Positions 1 through 12,950 of a DNA stretch of 64,000 bases are shown here, one piece after another. The stretch covers positions 8,791,094 through 8,855,093 of the forward strand of contig OX463786.1 of the NCBI GenBank assembly GCA_949825025.1, written 5' to 3'. Source of the DNA: Siphlonurus alternatus. Lineage: Eukaryota; Arthropoda; Insecta; Ephemeroptera; Siphlonuridae. Numbering within the stretch: position 1 is the first letter of the stretch; each line of letters begins with the position of its first letter. The notes under the pieces are model-generated. The model was not told the DNA's origin. It was given only the letters and a program-made list of their open reading frames with translations, and searched no databases. Both the position numbers and the translations under genes were made by a program.

Positions 1-3000
1 ACAATATGGGTGTAAAATTTCAAATAAGTAAACTGTGCACTGTTTTTCAAAATAATTGGTTCAGCTGCGTAAATTAAAATTTAGGTATATTTCTATCTAA
101 AACTTATTTGGCTGCATTTCTTTATTATTGGTGCTGATGTAGTAAGGTTTCATGGCAGGGGCAAATAAATAAAAAAATAAGATATTTTTTAATTGTTATT
201 AAAAAGTTTTTTTTTATAATTTTTTAATAAAATAATTAAATAAAAAAATTATTTATCAATAAAAAAATAATTTAATGCAAAAGTTTATAAAACTCCCTTA
301 GCTTATTGACACGGTCAAGAAGGCGTTACTCCAATTTAGATTTACCATTGAGTAACTACACAATAAATAACATCAGTATACTATAATACAAAATTCAAGG
401 TTATTATGTTAACTAGTGTGAAATAATTTAATTAAATTTTCTCGCAGAAGTAGTTACTGTATATAAATTAATGTAATAAATTGTAATGTTTATTTCTCTG
501 TATATACCAGTTTTTACATACAAGGTAATAAATTGTGGTAGTAAGTAATCTGATTACTATCTCAATAACTTCATTCATGTTACATATACATGGTACTAAC
601 TCTTCAATTATTAGTCTTTATCAATGAACGATAACTATGTACACTTCAAGATAGTGCAAACGTTATTACTGTCTGATTTTTTTTGTAACTGGAGCTCTAA
701 TATAAGAAATGTAGCTTTACAATTAGAATAGCATACTTTACTTCACAAAAATAAGTTTCAGTTCACCACTTTTTACAAAGCCTCCAGATAAGCAACGTTC
801 ATACAATATCCCGAAGTGTTTATGAACTTAAGTTCATATGCATTGAATTTAGCTTGCATTTGAAACAACCCACATCTCTTTAAAGTGTAAAAAAAAGTGT
901 AAAAGACTGCTTCAAAAAATAAGCCTAAAAGTTAGAGGGCAACGTATTTTCGTAAAAAATAGAGAAAAAATAATAAGTATGTTATAATTATGTATAAATT
1001 TAACTATAAACAGTGGTGGATCGTTTAAATTCCCCCCTCCCCCCTCCCCCCCCCCCCGAAGTGTAAAAAGTTCATATAGATTTTATATGCACTCCAGGAT
1101 ATGAACGATACACCTGTGATAAACGACTTGCTAACTTGCTAGAGCTGCAGTTCTAAAAGATAAAGAAATTCAAATTTGCAATTTCGTAAAATTTTGGAAA
1201 GGTTTAAGAAGAGCACTCTTATTGCCATGAAATGTATTTTTTATTTATTTTAGTCTAATCATCCTAAAATCGTTCTAATATAATTCACCATCTCCATACA
1301 TAATAGACTACGTTTCAACGCCTAAAAACAGAGCAGGAAAAACGTTGATGCTGTACTAAATATTCACCTAGTTTTAGATGCTTGGACCAAACTTTATACA
1401 TTTAATTAAAATATTTCGCAAAGACTAAATAGCCTCAATCAGATTCTGTGAGTGACAGTTATATCACTAACCTGTAATGGTTAGATCTGCTTACTTAGTT
1501 CTTATGTAATAGACCCTTGATGTAACAGATTCCAAGCGAACAGATTTTTCTATATAATATATATACCATTTCAATTTGAATTTTTTTTATTTATTTTTTT
1601 AAATTTTATTAATATTAAAAAAAACTCCTTCTCTGTATGTGTTGAACTCTATATTAATATGTGTGTAGTATAATTATTTATAAAATTATAGTTGTGTAGT
1701 AATTAAATAATTATAAAGAAATAAAAAATATGGTGCGCAACAAACAAGAATTTTAACTACAGTAACTAGAACTTGTTTTTTTATGCATTCTTCTTAATAA
1801 ATTAATAAAATTATGCTTAGTAATTATAGTTAATGTAAAATACATTCTCTTAATTATAAAATAAAATTAGGTTAGTAATGTTAATTAATATTATATGCTA
1901 CTCACTTTTTTTTAAAAAAATGTCGAAATGGTGTACGAAGTCACTAATTGCAAATTAGGTAAAATAAGGTTAAGAGTGAAAAAAATGTGTTTGATTTTCT
2001 GCAAATCTATATAGCTCAAATAAGACTTCTTGGCTGCAGAATTGAGTGATTTTAGATTACAGCCAATATACAGTACAGCCATTCCAATTAAGTTTAAAAA
2101 AAAGTTTTATCAAAGAATATAATTACTGTTATTTATACTCTCTGGTTATATATGCTTGAAAAAATTAAATTTAAATTTTTGAACTGCAGGTCATTGCAAC
2201 GTCTTGCCCATATAAGTCCATTCCAGCATTTATCATTTGACCTGAAGGAACCATGGAAACTTCAGAAAATATGATCAGTGAATGAATTATTTATGATCTC
2301 AATTCACAACTGCCAAATGCAGCATTCATGATTAGCAACCCTATTACAGCTAACACCTAGTAAAGTATGACTTGTGTATCGATGAAAAACAACCCTTCAT
2401 TACATAATTAATTATAAACTGTTGTATAATAGCTAATTAGCTGTATATATAATCACCATGATACAAAACAGTTAAAAACTGTTTGATTTTGTGTTTTTTT
2501 GGCTACCCCGATGGAAAATATCAAAACCGTCTGCTTGCAATTTCTGATAAAATTCTACCTTTCAGGTATTGTGATAAGAAATATAACTTTTTCTTATCAG
2601 AAAAGTGCAAAAAGCCGGCTTTGAAGCTGAGTTTTTTTATATTAAGAAAAAACTAAGCATGTTACAAATTTTTATATTATTTTCATCTATTTTTCTTAAA
2701 TCATAGACATGTACAAATTCTTTTTAAGACTAATTCTAAAAAGGAGTGTCCGATAAGAAATTCTAATTCTCTGTTACATTCTAAAAGTTATTTGTTGGTA
2801 CCACCCACCTGTCAGGACACGTTGTAGATTAATTGCTCGATTGTGTCACACAGCTGCTCCGCATTGCTCAGGTAAATTAATTAGAGTATGCAAGGACACA
2901 CATATACCTGGGTATAAATTCTTTCCATGTTTTTATACAAACATGAAGTAATATATCTTTCAATTACAAGGACATTCAACATTTTTATGTGGAAGAAAAA

Positions 3001-3080
3001 ATATTTTTGATATAATTTTAATATTAAATTTGAAATGTATTTTCAAATCGGTTACCATTAAAAAGAAAATTGAAATTGCA
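1..3080. other. AT-rich non-coding sequence with degraded repeats
   Basis: No coding region or RNA gene is seen. It holds a C-rich run (1031-1057), a degraded copy of a repeat starting GCTAGAGCTGCAG (about 1138-1340), and near 2200-2275 a minus-oriented remnant of the SINE central domain (AACCATGGAAAC). Otherwise A/T-rich simple sequence. Confidence 0.6.
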
Positions 3081-3084
3081 AAGT

Positions 3085-3537
3085 TTTATTTTGGGACACG
3101 ATTTACGTGTTTTAGTCATCTTGAAGAAGATTTTGTAGCCACAGTTTAATTATTTGAAATTCCTTATTGAATTAGGTGGAAACGAACGATTTCAGACATT
3201 TCAGTTTCAAAATTTCACACAATAAGTCCAACTACAAACTTCCCTGTAAAATTTCAAACTTAAAAATGGAACGTGAAGGACCGAAACCTTTCACTTCCGG
3301 CTACTGCTAGAGATAAAATAATTTTGACCGTAGTGAAGATCATTTAGTGGATTTTGTGTTTTGGGATGCAACTTTCGTTTTTTCAGTAATATTGAAGAGA
3401 AAAGTAAGTAGAGCACATATATATAGGAAATAAGACATTATGTTTTGGGACTCAACTTATATGATTTTCAGTAATATTGAAGGTTAAGTAGGGTACAAAT
3501 AAGAGACAAGACGTTATGTTTTGGGACTCAACTTTTT
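3085..3537 (+). repeat. diverged tandem repeat, unit about 75-80 bp
   Basis: The phrase TTTTGGGAC(T/A)CAACTT, followed about 20 bases later by CAGTAATATTGAAG, recurs near 3358, 3440 and 3518, with a more diverged unit near 3091. Intervening bases include TAAGTAG and AAGAC-TTATG. Between 3155 and 3330 the array is interrupted by a sequence ending CACTTCCGGCTACT, related to elements at 10.6 and 20.0 kb. Confidence 0.55.
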
Positions 3538-3735
3538 AAAATGTTCACGTGAACGCTCCGTGGATAAAGTAGCTGAGGACACCTCGTGTTACCATAATAA
3601 ACATTTAATGTTCTCCACCCCCGCGAACGTCATTTGTTTATCTTTTCGCGCCCAAATTTATAAACTTCCCTCCCACGTGCAGTGTATTATAACTACTACG
3701 CCTCAGCCAGTCTTCTTCTTTGCATAATAAACAGA
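3538..3735. promoter_or_regulatory. CpG-containing island with E2F-like and TATA-like motifs
   Basis: Within AT-rich DNA this block contains TTTTCGCGCCCAAATTTATAAA (an E2F-like TTTTCGCGCC followed by a TATA-like TTTATAAA), two CACGTG-type E-boxes (near 3545 and 3674) and several CpGs. This combination is promoter-like, but no gene is visible nearby on either strand. Confidence 0.2.
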
Positions 3736-4274
3736 ATAAGACGCACGCACAAAACTGAGGCTGTTGTTGCTATGATACAATAAAAAAAATTGTGACACAA
3801 ATTTCATGTCTTTATAAAATTTCGGTTAATGTTAAGTCAAATTTACAATAGAAAAGTGGTATATATATATATGAAGTCAAAAATTAGTTTCAAATTCTTT
3901 TATTCAATTTTTAATAACCTTTAAATTTGGGTGCTTATGAATGGTCTTAATAAAAAAAAAATGCTGGCTATATATTTTACCACTACAATTAACCTACGAT
4001 ACATATTTTAAAAATTCGAAACTACCTTCGATCAAAATAGAATAAAGTATCAATCACCTTAAATTTCTTACAACTAATTGAAATTAAATTATAATTGATT
4101 GAATTAATGTTAGAAGAAAGTATCACACAAAAAAAGAATCAATTAGAAATATACATACATTCAATTCAGTTTGTTCATTCTATTAAGTTATATTTTACTA
4201 ATGAAACGCGAGAAAATGTGAGAATCAATACTTTGCCAAAAACTATAGTAAACTATACATTTGAATTGTTTTAA

Positions 4275-4417
4275 GCCGGTATTACACGTTAAAATTTTGC
4301 ATACAAATTTTCCTTGCAAGAAAATTTTATCTCCATACAAACAAATGGAGTTGGAAGTTTTCTTGTAAGGAAAATTATATGCAATTATTACAAAAATTGT
4401 ATCGTGTAATACCGGCC
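4275..4417. mobile_element. TTAA-flanked MITE, copy 1
   Basis: A palindromic element of about 143 bp begins GCCGGTATTACACG and ends CGTGTAATACCGGC. Left flank TTAA (4271-4274), right flank TTAC, a mutated TTAA. Long internal inverted arms contain TTTCCTTGCAAGAAAATTTT. The TTAA target and length match the copy at 55.75 kb. TTAA duplication is typical of piggyBac-like elements, so a non-autonomous piggyBac derivative is inferred. Confidence 0.75.
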
Positions 4418-5145
4418 TTACCTTTAGTGCAGAAATATTGTACGGTATATAATCTGATAATATGCGTGGGTATGGGTGTTGTATTTGTTATTCTTTAGAT
4501 TTTGAAGTGATCCATGTTATTGTACAACCAGCTGTTCGAATAAAGAAAATAAAAAATTAATATAATAATGCTTATATTACATTATGGATAAAATTATATA
4601 AAAATATTATATAGTTATAATTAAAGCTGCTTATCAGGTAATAAAAATGCCAATTGCGTTGCTTTGTCCAATCACTGCCTAAATATAATATGCTATTTTT
4701 CTTTCCTTCTTTTTTTTTCAATTTTTCTTTCTTATAGTAATTTCAATATTACTTGTGTATAATATTAATTCAGACAAGATAAGTTATTAAATAACAATAT
4801 AATGCTTATGTACAAAAGGCGTCGATTGTACAGAGAAGGGGGCGTGTCCATAATAATAATTTCGTATGATGGGCGTACGTAGGCTTTGCATGCAAATAAT
4901 TTGACGTCTAACCCCTTCATATACATGTAAGTACATGACTTCCTACGCATGGGTCATTTCAATCGTTTATATCATACTAGGTGTCAATGAACTTAAGTGA
5001 TGACGGATTTAAAAGATAAAAAGGCAATAAAGATCTTATTTATATGGTGATAAGTAGAGGTGGCAAAAATAATATCTCAAAGATTTTCAATTTAAACAAT
5101 ATTGATGGTTTTATTGTGGGTGTGTACAGTTTTTAAGAATATATT

Positions 5146-5300
5146 AATACACGATACAATTTTGCATACAACTTTCGTTACAAGAAAAATTCATCCCCAT
5201 AAAAACAAATTAAATGGAAATAACACTTTCTTGTATAAGGAAAATTTGTATGCAATATTTGGAAAAATTCGAAAAATTGTATCGTATTATACGTACCGGC
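5146..5300. mobile_element. TTAA-type MITE, degraded copy 2
   Basis: Same family as 4275-4417. It keeps CACGATACAATTTTGCATAC on the left and a diverged TATACGTACCGGC on the right, but the left terminus is lost. A 27-bp tandem duplication (ATAACTAAACTAATAGAGCAG twice, 5306-5358) follows. Confidence 0.6.
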
Positions 5301-5359
5301 TTTATATAACTAAACTAATAGAGCAGATAATATAACTAAACTAATAGAGCAGATAATAA

Positions 5360-7085
5360 AATAGACTACAATATTTGTGACTATTTTGCTATTTCACCAC
5401 TATTTTAGAAAACCCGACTTTTTTGCAACTTTTAAATTCAGGGAGTTTTTTTGTTTTTTCCCCTTCATTTTACTATTATTTTCATGTCTTAATTCTTAAA
5501 ATCTTAGATTTTCCTGTCGAACTCTGAAATAATTATATAGACCATTAAATTATCATTCAAATCCCAAATTCATCAGAAACTATTTTTGAAAGAACATTTT
5601 GTAAAAAAAAAAAAGAAAAAAAAATGGTATAATTAATTGCACAAAAGCAAATTTGAAGCAAGCAGAATCTGCAAGCCAAGAGCTTTAAGAATATAATATA
5701 ATATATTGTCCAATTTTAACAAATATCATCAATGAAAAAGTTAAAATATATAAAGAAAATATAATAAATATTTCACTACTTACTAATTATAAGTTAAAAA
5801 CACCACTAAAGCTGTAGGGGCAAGAAACTAAGAACATTTAAAAAGAGTAAGTAAAAAAACAGTTCATTAATTAACAATACTCAACGACCAAAGAGTCACA
5901 CAAGCCAAACGAAAAGGTTGTGATGCTAGACATCGTTTGCTCTTGCAAGTTTTTTTCATTTATATATTTGTCTGCTGTTGAGGCGGGGACGATTCTCGCT
6001 ATTTATAATTTCACTTTCCTCTCTTTGAGACGATGCTTTGATGCCATCAGCCCAGTGAACATTTTGTCAACTTGATTCTGGTTTAATTATTTAACTTTGA
6101 TGATATTTTAATCATCAAATTGAAGATTTAAACAGGAACATAATTGTTACTTTTCATCTAATTTTATATAATAAATAATCGATTTGATATATCATCAAGA
6201 TATATATTAATAATAATAATTTTAATTCGATCGTTGGCTTTACAGCATAGATCACGTCAGAATTTGAGCATAAATTATACATAACAGGTACTTAAATCTA
6301 ATTAATATTACCTAAAATTAACATACATTGGTTAACACAAATAATTTTATCAAATAAATTTACACTAACATAAATCCATTATTAACAGGTTCTTTAAACT
6401 TGATATTTTTTTAAATATTTTAAAAATAATTCAAGTTTTCAAAATCACTTTCACTTCTTAATATTATAATTGATTCATTATCACCACATAATCATATGAT
6501 TTCTTAATGCACAACATAACAATGTTATTTAAATAACACACTGATGGAAAAATTAAAATATGTTTACTGTAATTTGGAGCCATGGACAAAGATTGTGTTG
6601 ATCCGTAATATTCCGTAACAGTTAGCAACATTCTGATGCGTTATTTTTTAATTTTTAATTTGAAAATATATATTTTTTTTGAAATCTTGTTTTTTGAGCA
6701 AAGTATACACCCTTTTTCAGAATTTGAACTAATTCAATATAACAATAGGATTTGTGTTGATATATATTTTTATAAATATCGTATAAAATATATATTTTTA
6801 TCAAAATATATCAAAATGAATTTATAAAAAAATTACCATTTTAATAATTGATTTAAATTTAAAATAAAAAATATTCAAGAACATTAAATAAAAAATCATA
6901 AATTAAATTTTAATTAAAATAAGTTATCACATTTGTTATATTTTTGTAAATTATTATTTATTTTTTTTTAAAAAATTTAATAGAATAGTACTATATAATA
7001 AGTAATACTATAATACATACAACTTTAAGTGTATACAGTATATTCTTTTAGATAAATATACTCGATAAAATCAGTTTGGTACGAT
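5360..7085. other. AT-rich non-coding stretch
   Basis: No gene recognised. A G+C-richer patch at 5890-6065 has no open frame or known motif. Short ORFs at 6636-6827 are low-complexity A/T sequence and are not credited. Confidence 0.5.
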
Positions 7086-7300
7086 TTATGGTTCTAGAAT
7101 AACAAGTGTGCACAATATCTTGAACGTTAACATGTCTGCTAAGGAAAACACCGCGGTGACAGTCGCGAGGTAGGGGGGGTTGATTTTAGGACAGGTAGAA
7201 GTTCCAGGAGGAAGCAGACAGGATGCAGAAAGATACTTTTTATATCCATCATAGAAACGTGCTACAGAGATGGATTTAGACACGTGGAGGCTACGCGGAG
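7086..7300. other. GC-richer island with a possible short exon
   Basis: On the plus strand, after an AG at 7096 (GGTTCTAG), a frame reads ITSVHNILNVNMSAKENTAV then TVAR, ending at GAG|GTAGGG near 7174. The minus strand is also open for about 65 codons. No family is recognised. It could be an exon of an unseen gene or a remnant inserted beside the 5S-SINE that starts near 7325. Confidence 0.2.
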
Positions 7301-7324
7301 AATTTTACTACTTTTGTATATTAT

Positions 7325-7724
7325 ACTGCGTGGATTATAATATAACATTATCAGATCAGCGAAGTCAAGCAACGCCGAGCGTGGTTAGTATAGTTGGATG
7401 AGTGATATTTTTCTACAAAAATCAATTTTCTCACTCGGGGGTATTGCTGAACTTTTTTTTTTTTTTTTTGCTATGTAGTTCTCCTGGCTTTGGACCATTG
7501 CATTTCCGGTTCATTGACAAAAGCTGTAGCGTTCATCCTGGCTGAGGTTTCCACGTTTCTCTTAGTCACAGGATGGATTGCAAGGCCGTGGCCGTCCCAA
7601 TTCCGATGAGCCCGTGAAACGCTCAAGTTAGGGTTTTGGAAGTTTCGGGCTTTCATACTTATTGTTAGTGAATAATTAGGAAGTAAAAAGTACACAATTG
7701 TGGGAAAAAAAAAAGAAAAATATA
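7325..7724 (+). mobile_element. 5S-rRNA-headed SINE (type 1), degraded
   Basis: The head keeps TCAGATCAGCGAAGTCAAGC and GTTGGATGAGTGAT, matching box A and box C of the 5S rRNA internal promoter. The middle contains CTGAGGTTTCCACGTTTCTC and GGATGGATTGCAAGG. The tail is TTAGTGAATAATTAGGAAG then an A-rich end. The 5' end is eroded. Confidence 0.75.
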
Positions 7725-8113
7725 TTTATTATAACGTAATATTTTAAATTTTTCCGGTAGAAAAATGTTTTTCTTGGTAATAATAGGTCCTGTGCGTTCG
7801 TAAACTCTGCCCACCTTATATATACCACTTGGACATAACATTAAGGTTAATTGGGTTCAGAAAGTGTACACTGGATATGGTTAACGAACACATCTAATTA
7901 TAATATTTTTAGTTATATATTTGATGAAGTATTAAAATAATTTGTCAAGTGCAGCAGTTGATTTTCATAAATTTATAGACAAAATACCACTTGTCACCAA
8001 GGGTCAATTTCTTATCTTGTTATCATGTAGATAAAACCATCTACCTTCTGCTCAAATGATATATTGTTCTTCATAGTTTTTTAAGAAACTTTCTTGATAA
8101 TTTTAAAAAATAT

Positions 8114-8262
8114 GGGCGCGATTCAAGAAGCAGTTAGCCACGTTTTTAACCACGTTTAGCTTAACCACGTTAATTTAACTAGGTGGTTTAACACGTAAAA
8201 CAAGTATGTATAGTTAAACGTAGTTAGAAACCTTGCTAATAACTGCTTCGTGAATCGCACCA
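8114..8262. mobile_element. MITE with GATTCACGAAGCAG-type termini, copy 1
   Basis: Ends GGGCGCGATTCAAGAAGCAG and CTGCTTCGTGAATCGC. Internal arms carry AACCACGTTTAGCTTAACC and its inverse. About 149 bp. Sister copies at 11519 and 41928. Confidence 0.7.
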
Positions 8263-8398
8263 TTGTATAGATTAGAATAATTTATTTGTCCACCAATCGA
8301 TGCATGATATTTTATTAAGTTATTTATTGAGAAGTAATCAACGTGGTTATAATTATAAGAAAGTATTTTGGACACAGATTTTCAGGTATCTTGCCTCA

Positions 8399-8695
8399 TT
8401 TGCTAGAGCTGCAGCTCTAACAAAGAGATGCAGATTTGTAATTTTGGAGATGTAAGAAGAGCACCCAGTCTATCAATATCAAAAGAGTTTTGGTTCACCA
8501 CGCCTCCATAGACTGTGTGATAACGCCTACAAACAAAGCAGAAGTATAAAAATTCGTGGTAACTTGAAGTGTACACTCGTTGCCTTTGAAAAATTCCCAC
8601 TTGCAGACTTGTTAATCATGTCCTGTGTTATTTTTTACGGAGAATTGTGATTCACAGGGCTACAAAGGGACATTTTCCGAGTTTACAATAAAGAT
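8399..8695. mobile_element. composite repeat: GCTAGAGCTGCAG module plus GTACACTCG hairpin, copy 1
   Basis: Module 1 (8403-8555): GCTAGAGCTGCAGCTCTAAC, AAGAAGAGCACCCAGTCTAT, CACGCCTCCATAGACTGTGT, CTACAAACAAAGCAG. Module 2 (8570-8690): GTGTACACTCGTTGCC, TTCCCACTTGCAGAC, TTGTTAATCATG, then the inverse GGGCTACAAAGG and ATTTTCCGAG. Other copies at 17.9, 23.5, 24.5, 33.2, 51.6 and 58.1 kb. Confidence 0.65.
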
Positions 8696-10579
8696 TCTAA
8701 GTCTGTGTCAGAAGCATCCTGCTACTACCTGGCTTGCTAAGAAGGCTAAGAACGTACAAGAGCTGCCTAGCGACCAAGGCCTAATTTAGCCTCTCTAACT
8801 CGGGGACGTGTCACACACATATCACTCAACCTGCGTCATTTGAACACGAGAATGAATGGAATAAAAATATCAAGCGGTAGCAGTCTCGTCGTTTTACCCA
8901 AGTATGATTAATTATAATTTTTAAGCATTTTAATTCAATTAGTTCATATTCATAATCTAATAAAAAAATATTTTAATAAGTTTTTATTATTTAATTCTCA
9001 TTTATTTTAAAATTTTCAAATATTACATTTAATAAATAAAAATTATTAACTGTTTTAATATTTATTTTTTTGCAGGAAAATCAAAATTTCTGTAATTTTT
9101 AAAATATACCTTATAAATAATTAAAAGTTAAATAATACAATTTTTATTTTTAATTTTTTAATATTAATTATGATCCCTAAATTAAAGTATATTTGATACG
9201 AAATATGCAAATGAAGGCACTTGCCCATCTTGCTATTTGGAAAATATGTTATACATAATTATTTATAAGATGGGATAACAATATTTATCAATAGAATTTG
9301 CTACCATTCCAAAATTTCCCCCATGTGGCAATTAAAGATATTAAAATGTTTCAATTGTTTTTCTCATAAATAAAATTTCTCACCGATCATTTTTTTCAAA
9401 CATTTTTATCACATTAATTAAATGCCATTGAGTTCGAATAATGTTAACCATGATAAGTAAAACTTACCTATCTCTCTTCGTGAATCGATCGCATGCATAA
9501 GTTGCAGAAACTAGAATAGAAAAGAAAATATTTATTTAAATAATTTTTTATTACATTAAACATAATCATGATAACCTTGTACTGAAAATGAAAGGTATGA
9601 TTCCTAAACCGGCCGGAAGCTGCAGCCATGGACCATACAGATGTATACACATTGAGCGGAAGAGAGGAGTTATAAAACCACGTTGCTTTGTTTTCACAGA
9701 AAACACGTAAAGATAATGTTAATCTTTTCACCTTCTACCCTTATGTAATACATGATTACAATATGTATAATTTTCGCTGAGTAATATCAGGGCGTCGTCG
9801 TGATCCCAATAATATATACAGCACAATGAATTCATGAATAATGCTGGGAGTTCTGTTCGATTTTGCTCTAGAATTCATAATAGATTTATTAATATAAATC
9901 TTTACTTGATAAAAGAATTAAAAGTACGTCTAAATTTAATACAATACAGTATTCCTATTTAAAAATAAGATCAAACCAACTACATGCAAATGAAAGATTT
10001 TTTTCTTTGTTTTTTTTTTAGCGATTTCTCAGAGCAACGTTTGTCCATGGTTTGCCTTATTATGTTCATGCATTTATGCAAATTACACACTTGAAGGCAA
10101 GTGTAGAAGAGTATAAGAAAACAAATTTGTTTAAAATCATATCATGTATACATTAGGACTCATCCAAAATTGCAATTTCTAAAGATTCATTTAATGAAGA
10201 AAACATATATTTAAATTAAAAAAAAAATGATTAAAAATCTGATTAATTGCCTCACTTTTATCTGAATGTAAAAATTACAAATATTATTTAAATAAATTGC
10301 ATTAAATTAAAAATATTACATTAAATATTTTAAAAATATAATTATTTTATTTTAAAATGAAATATAAAATAGTGTATGTTTTTGGTAACATTACTGTACA
10401 TTTATATCCGCTTACTGTCTATATCGTTGATCTTAGCATTGTATTAGAAGTTAGAAAGCCTGTTAGTGTGGGAAGACTAGATACAGAAAACAGCAGCCAT
10501 GCAGACTTGGCCCTCGTAGGTGGTCACTACTGACCTTGGGGGTCAAACTGGTAGCAGTAAAGTACGTACAGTCAAATTT

Positions 10580-10742
10580 ACTTGATATTCCCTCCGGAAG
10601 TAGCCGGAAGTGTGAAGTTTGCAATTATTCTGTTTGTAATTTAGTTTTGAAACTTTACAGAGTGGTTTGATTGACATCTGTGTGAAATTGTGACTCTGAA
10701 ATATGAATAATAGAAAGACCATAAATCTTACACCTGGTGCGA
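10580..10742. repeat. CTTCCGG-ended repeat, copy 1
   Basis: CCCTCCGGAAGTAGCCGGAA, TAGTTTTGAAACTTTACAGA, GACCATAAATCTTACAC. Matches 20030-20180 in order; the right inverted end is eroded. Confidence 0.5.
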
Positions 10743-11083
10743 ATATCAAAATGATTTGACTATCGCACCGCAGGGAAATTATATTTATTGTCTTATAAAA
10801 TTGATTTAGTATTTAATATTTTATTATTTATAAAGTATAGGTTTTGATCATAATCATATTTATTATTAAAAGGAAATTTAGTATATATTAGTTATTTATA
10901 TTAAGACTGTATAAAAATTATTGTATGTGTTGAATTACAAATCATGTAATTCATATTATATTATATTAAAAAATTGTTTTCTATTTCATTATATAAATTC
11001 TTTTAAACAATGAACTACGGCGAAGGGATGATGTGATTAATTTTAACCAATGATATTGTGATTTGAAAGGGAGTTATTAACTA

Positions 11084-11208
11084 TAGGTATGTTCGTAAAT
11101 ACACAATCAGAAAGAATCGAATAATTGTGACGAACCTTCTGTACATGGAACATAAGGCTCATTACAAATAATTGGTTCTTTCTGATTGTGTATTTACGAA
11201 CAGACCTA
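11084..11208. mobile_element. MITE with 32-bp terminal inverted repeats
   Basis: Left ATAGGTATGTTCGTAAATAC then ACAATCAGAAAGAA; right TTCTTTCTGATTGTG then TATTTACGAACAGACCTAT. The arms are almost perfect, the element is only about 125 bp, and no second copy is seen in the window. Confidence 0.65.
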
Positions 11209-11518
11209 TCTTTAAGCTAACTTACCTTGGCTGCATGATATTGATTCGTATATGAATCAACAAACCTAAGATTTGCTTATATTATTACATATTTAAACTT
11301 AATCCATGTAATTTGGTTTGGTGCTTTTTTAATTTTATTACATAAAAATAATGTATAAAATTAATAAATTCTTATTTTAAACATCAAATTACAATTTTCG
11401 GCTTGTTATGCAATTAGATATAGGAGTGAGATAATATTCATTGAATTAAGGATGTTAAAAAGGTATGCGATGCTCTAAAACATATAAAATTAAACAAACT
11501 CGTATTTAGAAGGTGATT

Positions 11519-11655
11519 GGGGCGCGATTCACGAAGCAGTTAGCCAGGTTTCTATATTCACCACGTTTAACTAGGTAGTTTGAAACGTAAACAGGTGAAC
11601 GTTAAGCGTGGTTAGAAAGCTGGCTAACTGCATGGTAACTGCTTCGTGAATCATT
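11519..11655. mobile_element. MITE with GATTCACGAAGCAG termini, copy 2
   Basis: Left end GGGGCGCGATTCACGAAGCA, right end ACTGCTTCGTGAATCA. Internal CCACGTTTAACTAGGTAGTT and inverted CGTGGTTAGAAAGCTGGCTA. Same family as 8114-8262. Confidence 0.7.
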
Positions 11656-11753
11656 GTACTGAATAGATTTATTAAATGAAAAGTATGAAAACAAAACAAA
11701 AAACAACTTATTTTATTGTTTTTTTATACTTCTAATATTATTTTTCCACAATT

Positions 11754-11912
11754 GAGGGCGATTTACAACAGAGTTATCTTGTATTATATTTATGGAATTA
11801 TCCAGCTTTCTCACTAATCACGGTTAGAGTACCATAGCCTAATTTAATGACACTCAACGTTGTTATTATATTGTATAGTGAGAAACCTGAATAACTCTCT
11901 TCGTGAATCACA
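11754..11912. mobile_element. related hairpin MITE, diverged
   Basis: Left GAGGGCGATTTACAACAGAG, right CTCTCTTCGTGAATCAC; inner AGCTTTCTCACTAATCACGG and GAGAAACCTGAATAAC. The ends resemble the family at 11519-11655, which lies only about 100 bp away. Confidence 0.45.
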
Positions 11913-12186
11913 TTAATATTTCTGCTTCAATCAATTGATCATCGTGTTTGAATAACAATAAACTTCATCACATAAGGCTAATTTACGATCAGGTGTAGAC
12001 AATCCACAGTTCTTAGAATCAAAGATATATCGAGAGATGACAAAGCAGCAAGATGATGTCGGAAGTCATAAAGTTCACGTGTTCTTCGTGACTGTCTGTT
12101 GGATTTGTTATAGAATGTTACTACACTTGAATTATTTGCAGATTGTCAAAGGAAGTGTGTGCTTTTTTTTAAATTTCATTCCATTT

Positions 12187-12599
12187 TAAGGTAGCGCTGA
12201 TCAGCTGTTCGACTTACTCTCTTTTGATTAACATGTAAACCTTAGCGAAGTCACAAAAATTCTGAATTTTTTGAGAGGCAGATATTAATGCCTAAAAGCC
12301 AAAGAAAATAATTCAAAACAATTTAACGCTTCGATTTTTTTTTTATTAAGTTTTTAGTTTGTCTATCCATGGGAAAGCCCTATGCTGAACATTAAAATAA
12401 TTAATAATAAATAACAATAAAAAAAAAAAAATCGGCTCGTTAAATTGTTTTGAAATTTTTTCTATGGCTTATAGGCACTAATATCTGCCTCGCCAAAAAT
12501 TGTCTTAATTTTTGTGAATTTGCTAAGGTTTACATGTTAATCAAAGGGGAGTACATCGAACAGCTGATCGGCATTATCTCTACCTTAACACAATGCTAT
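12187..12599. mobile_element. foldback element, about 410 bp
   Basis: Left arm TAAGGTAGCGCTGATCAGCTG, TTAACATGTAAACCTTAGC, GAGGCAGATATTAATGCC, CAAAACAATTTAACG; right arm carries the inverse in reverse order ending TCGAACAGCTGATCGGC and CTACCTTA. The loop is A/T-rich. The ORF 12450-12647 lies across the right arm and is not real. Confidence 0.65.
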
Positions 12600-12950
12600 T
12601 TTTGGTTACTGAAGTCATTAAATTTATTATCAGGGCATAGTTTATAAATTACAATAAACAGCAGGTAATAACAGAGATCTTATAGTCATGTATAATGTAA
12701 GCTCTTTGATAATAATCTCTCACTGCTGGTGCACTGAAAATAATACAATATTATATTATTAAACTTAAATAATGAAATAAATCATTTCATTATAAGAAAA
12801 AGAAAAGCTTAAACATGAACAGAAACTCAAATTTATTTATTTTATTTATTTATTTTTTTTACCACACAATGGGAAAGGCGTTATTAATTAGAAATTGGAA
12901 ACATGACCATTAAATACCAAATCAATAACGTATTTGATATAAATTATAAA

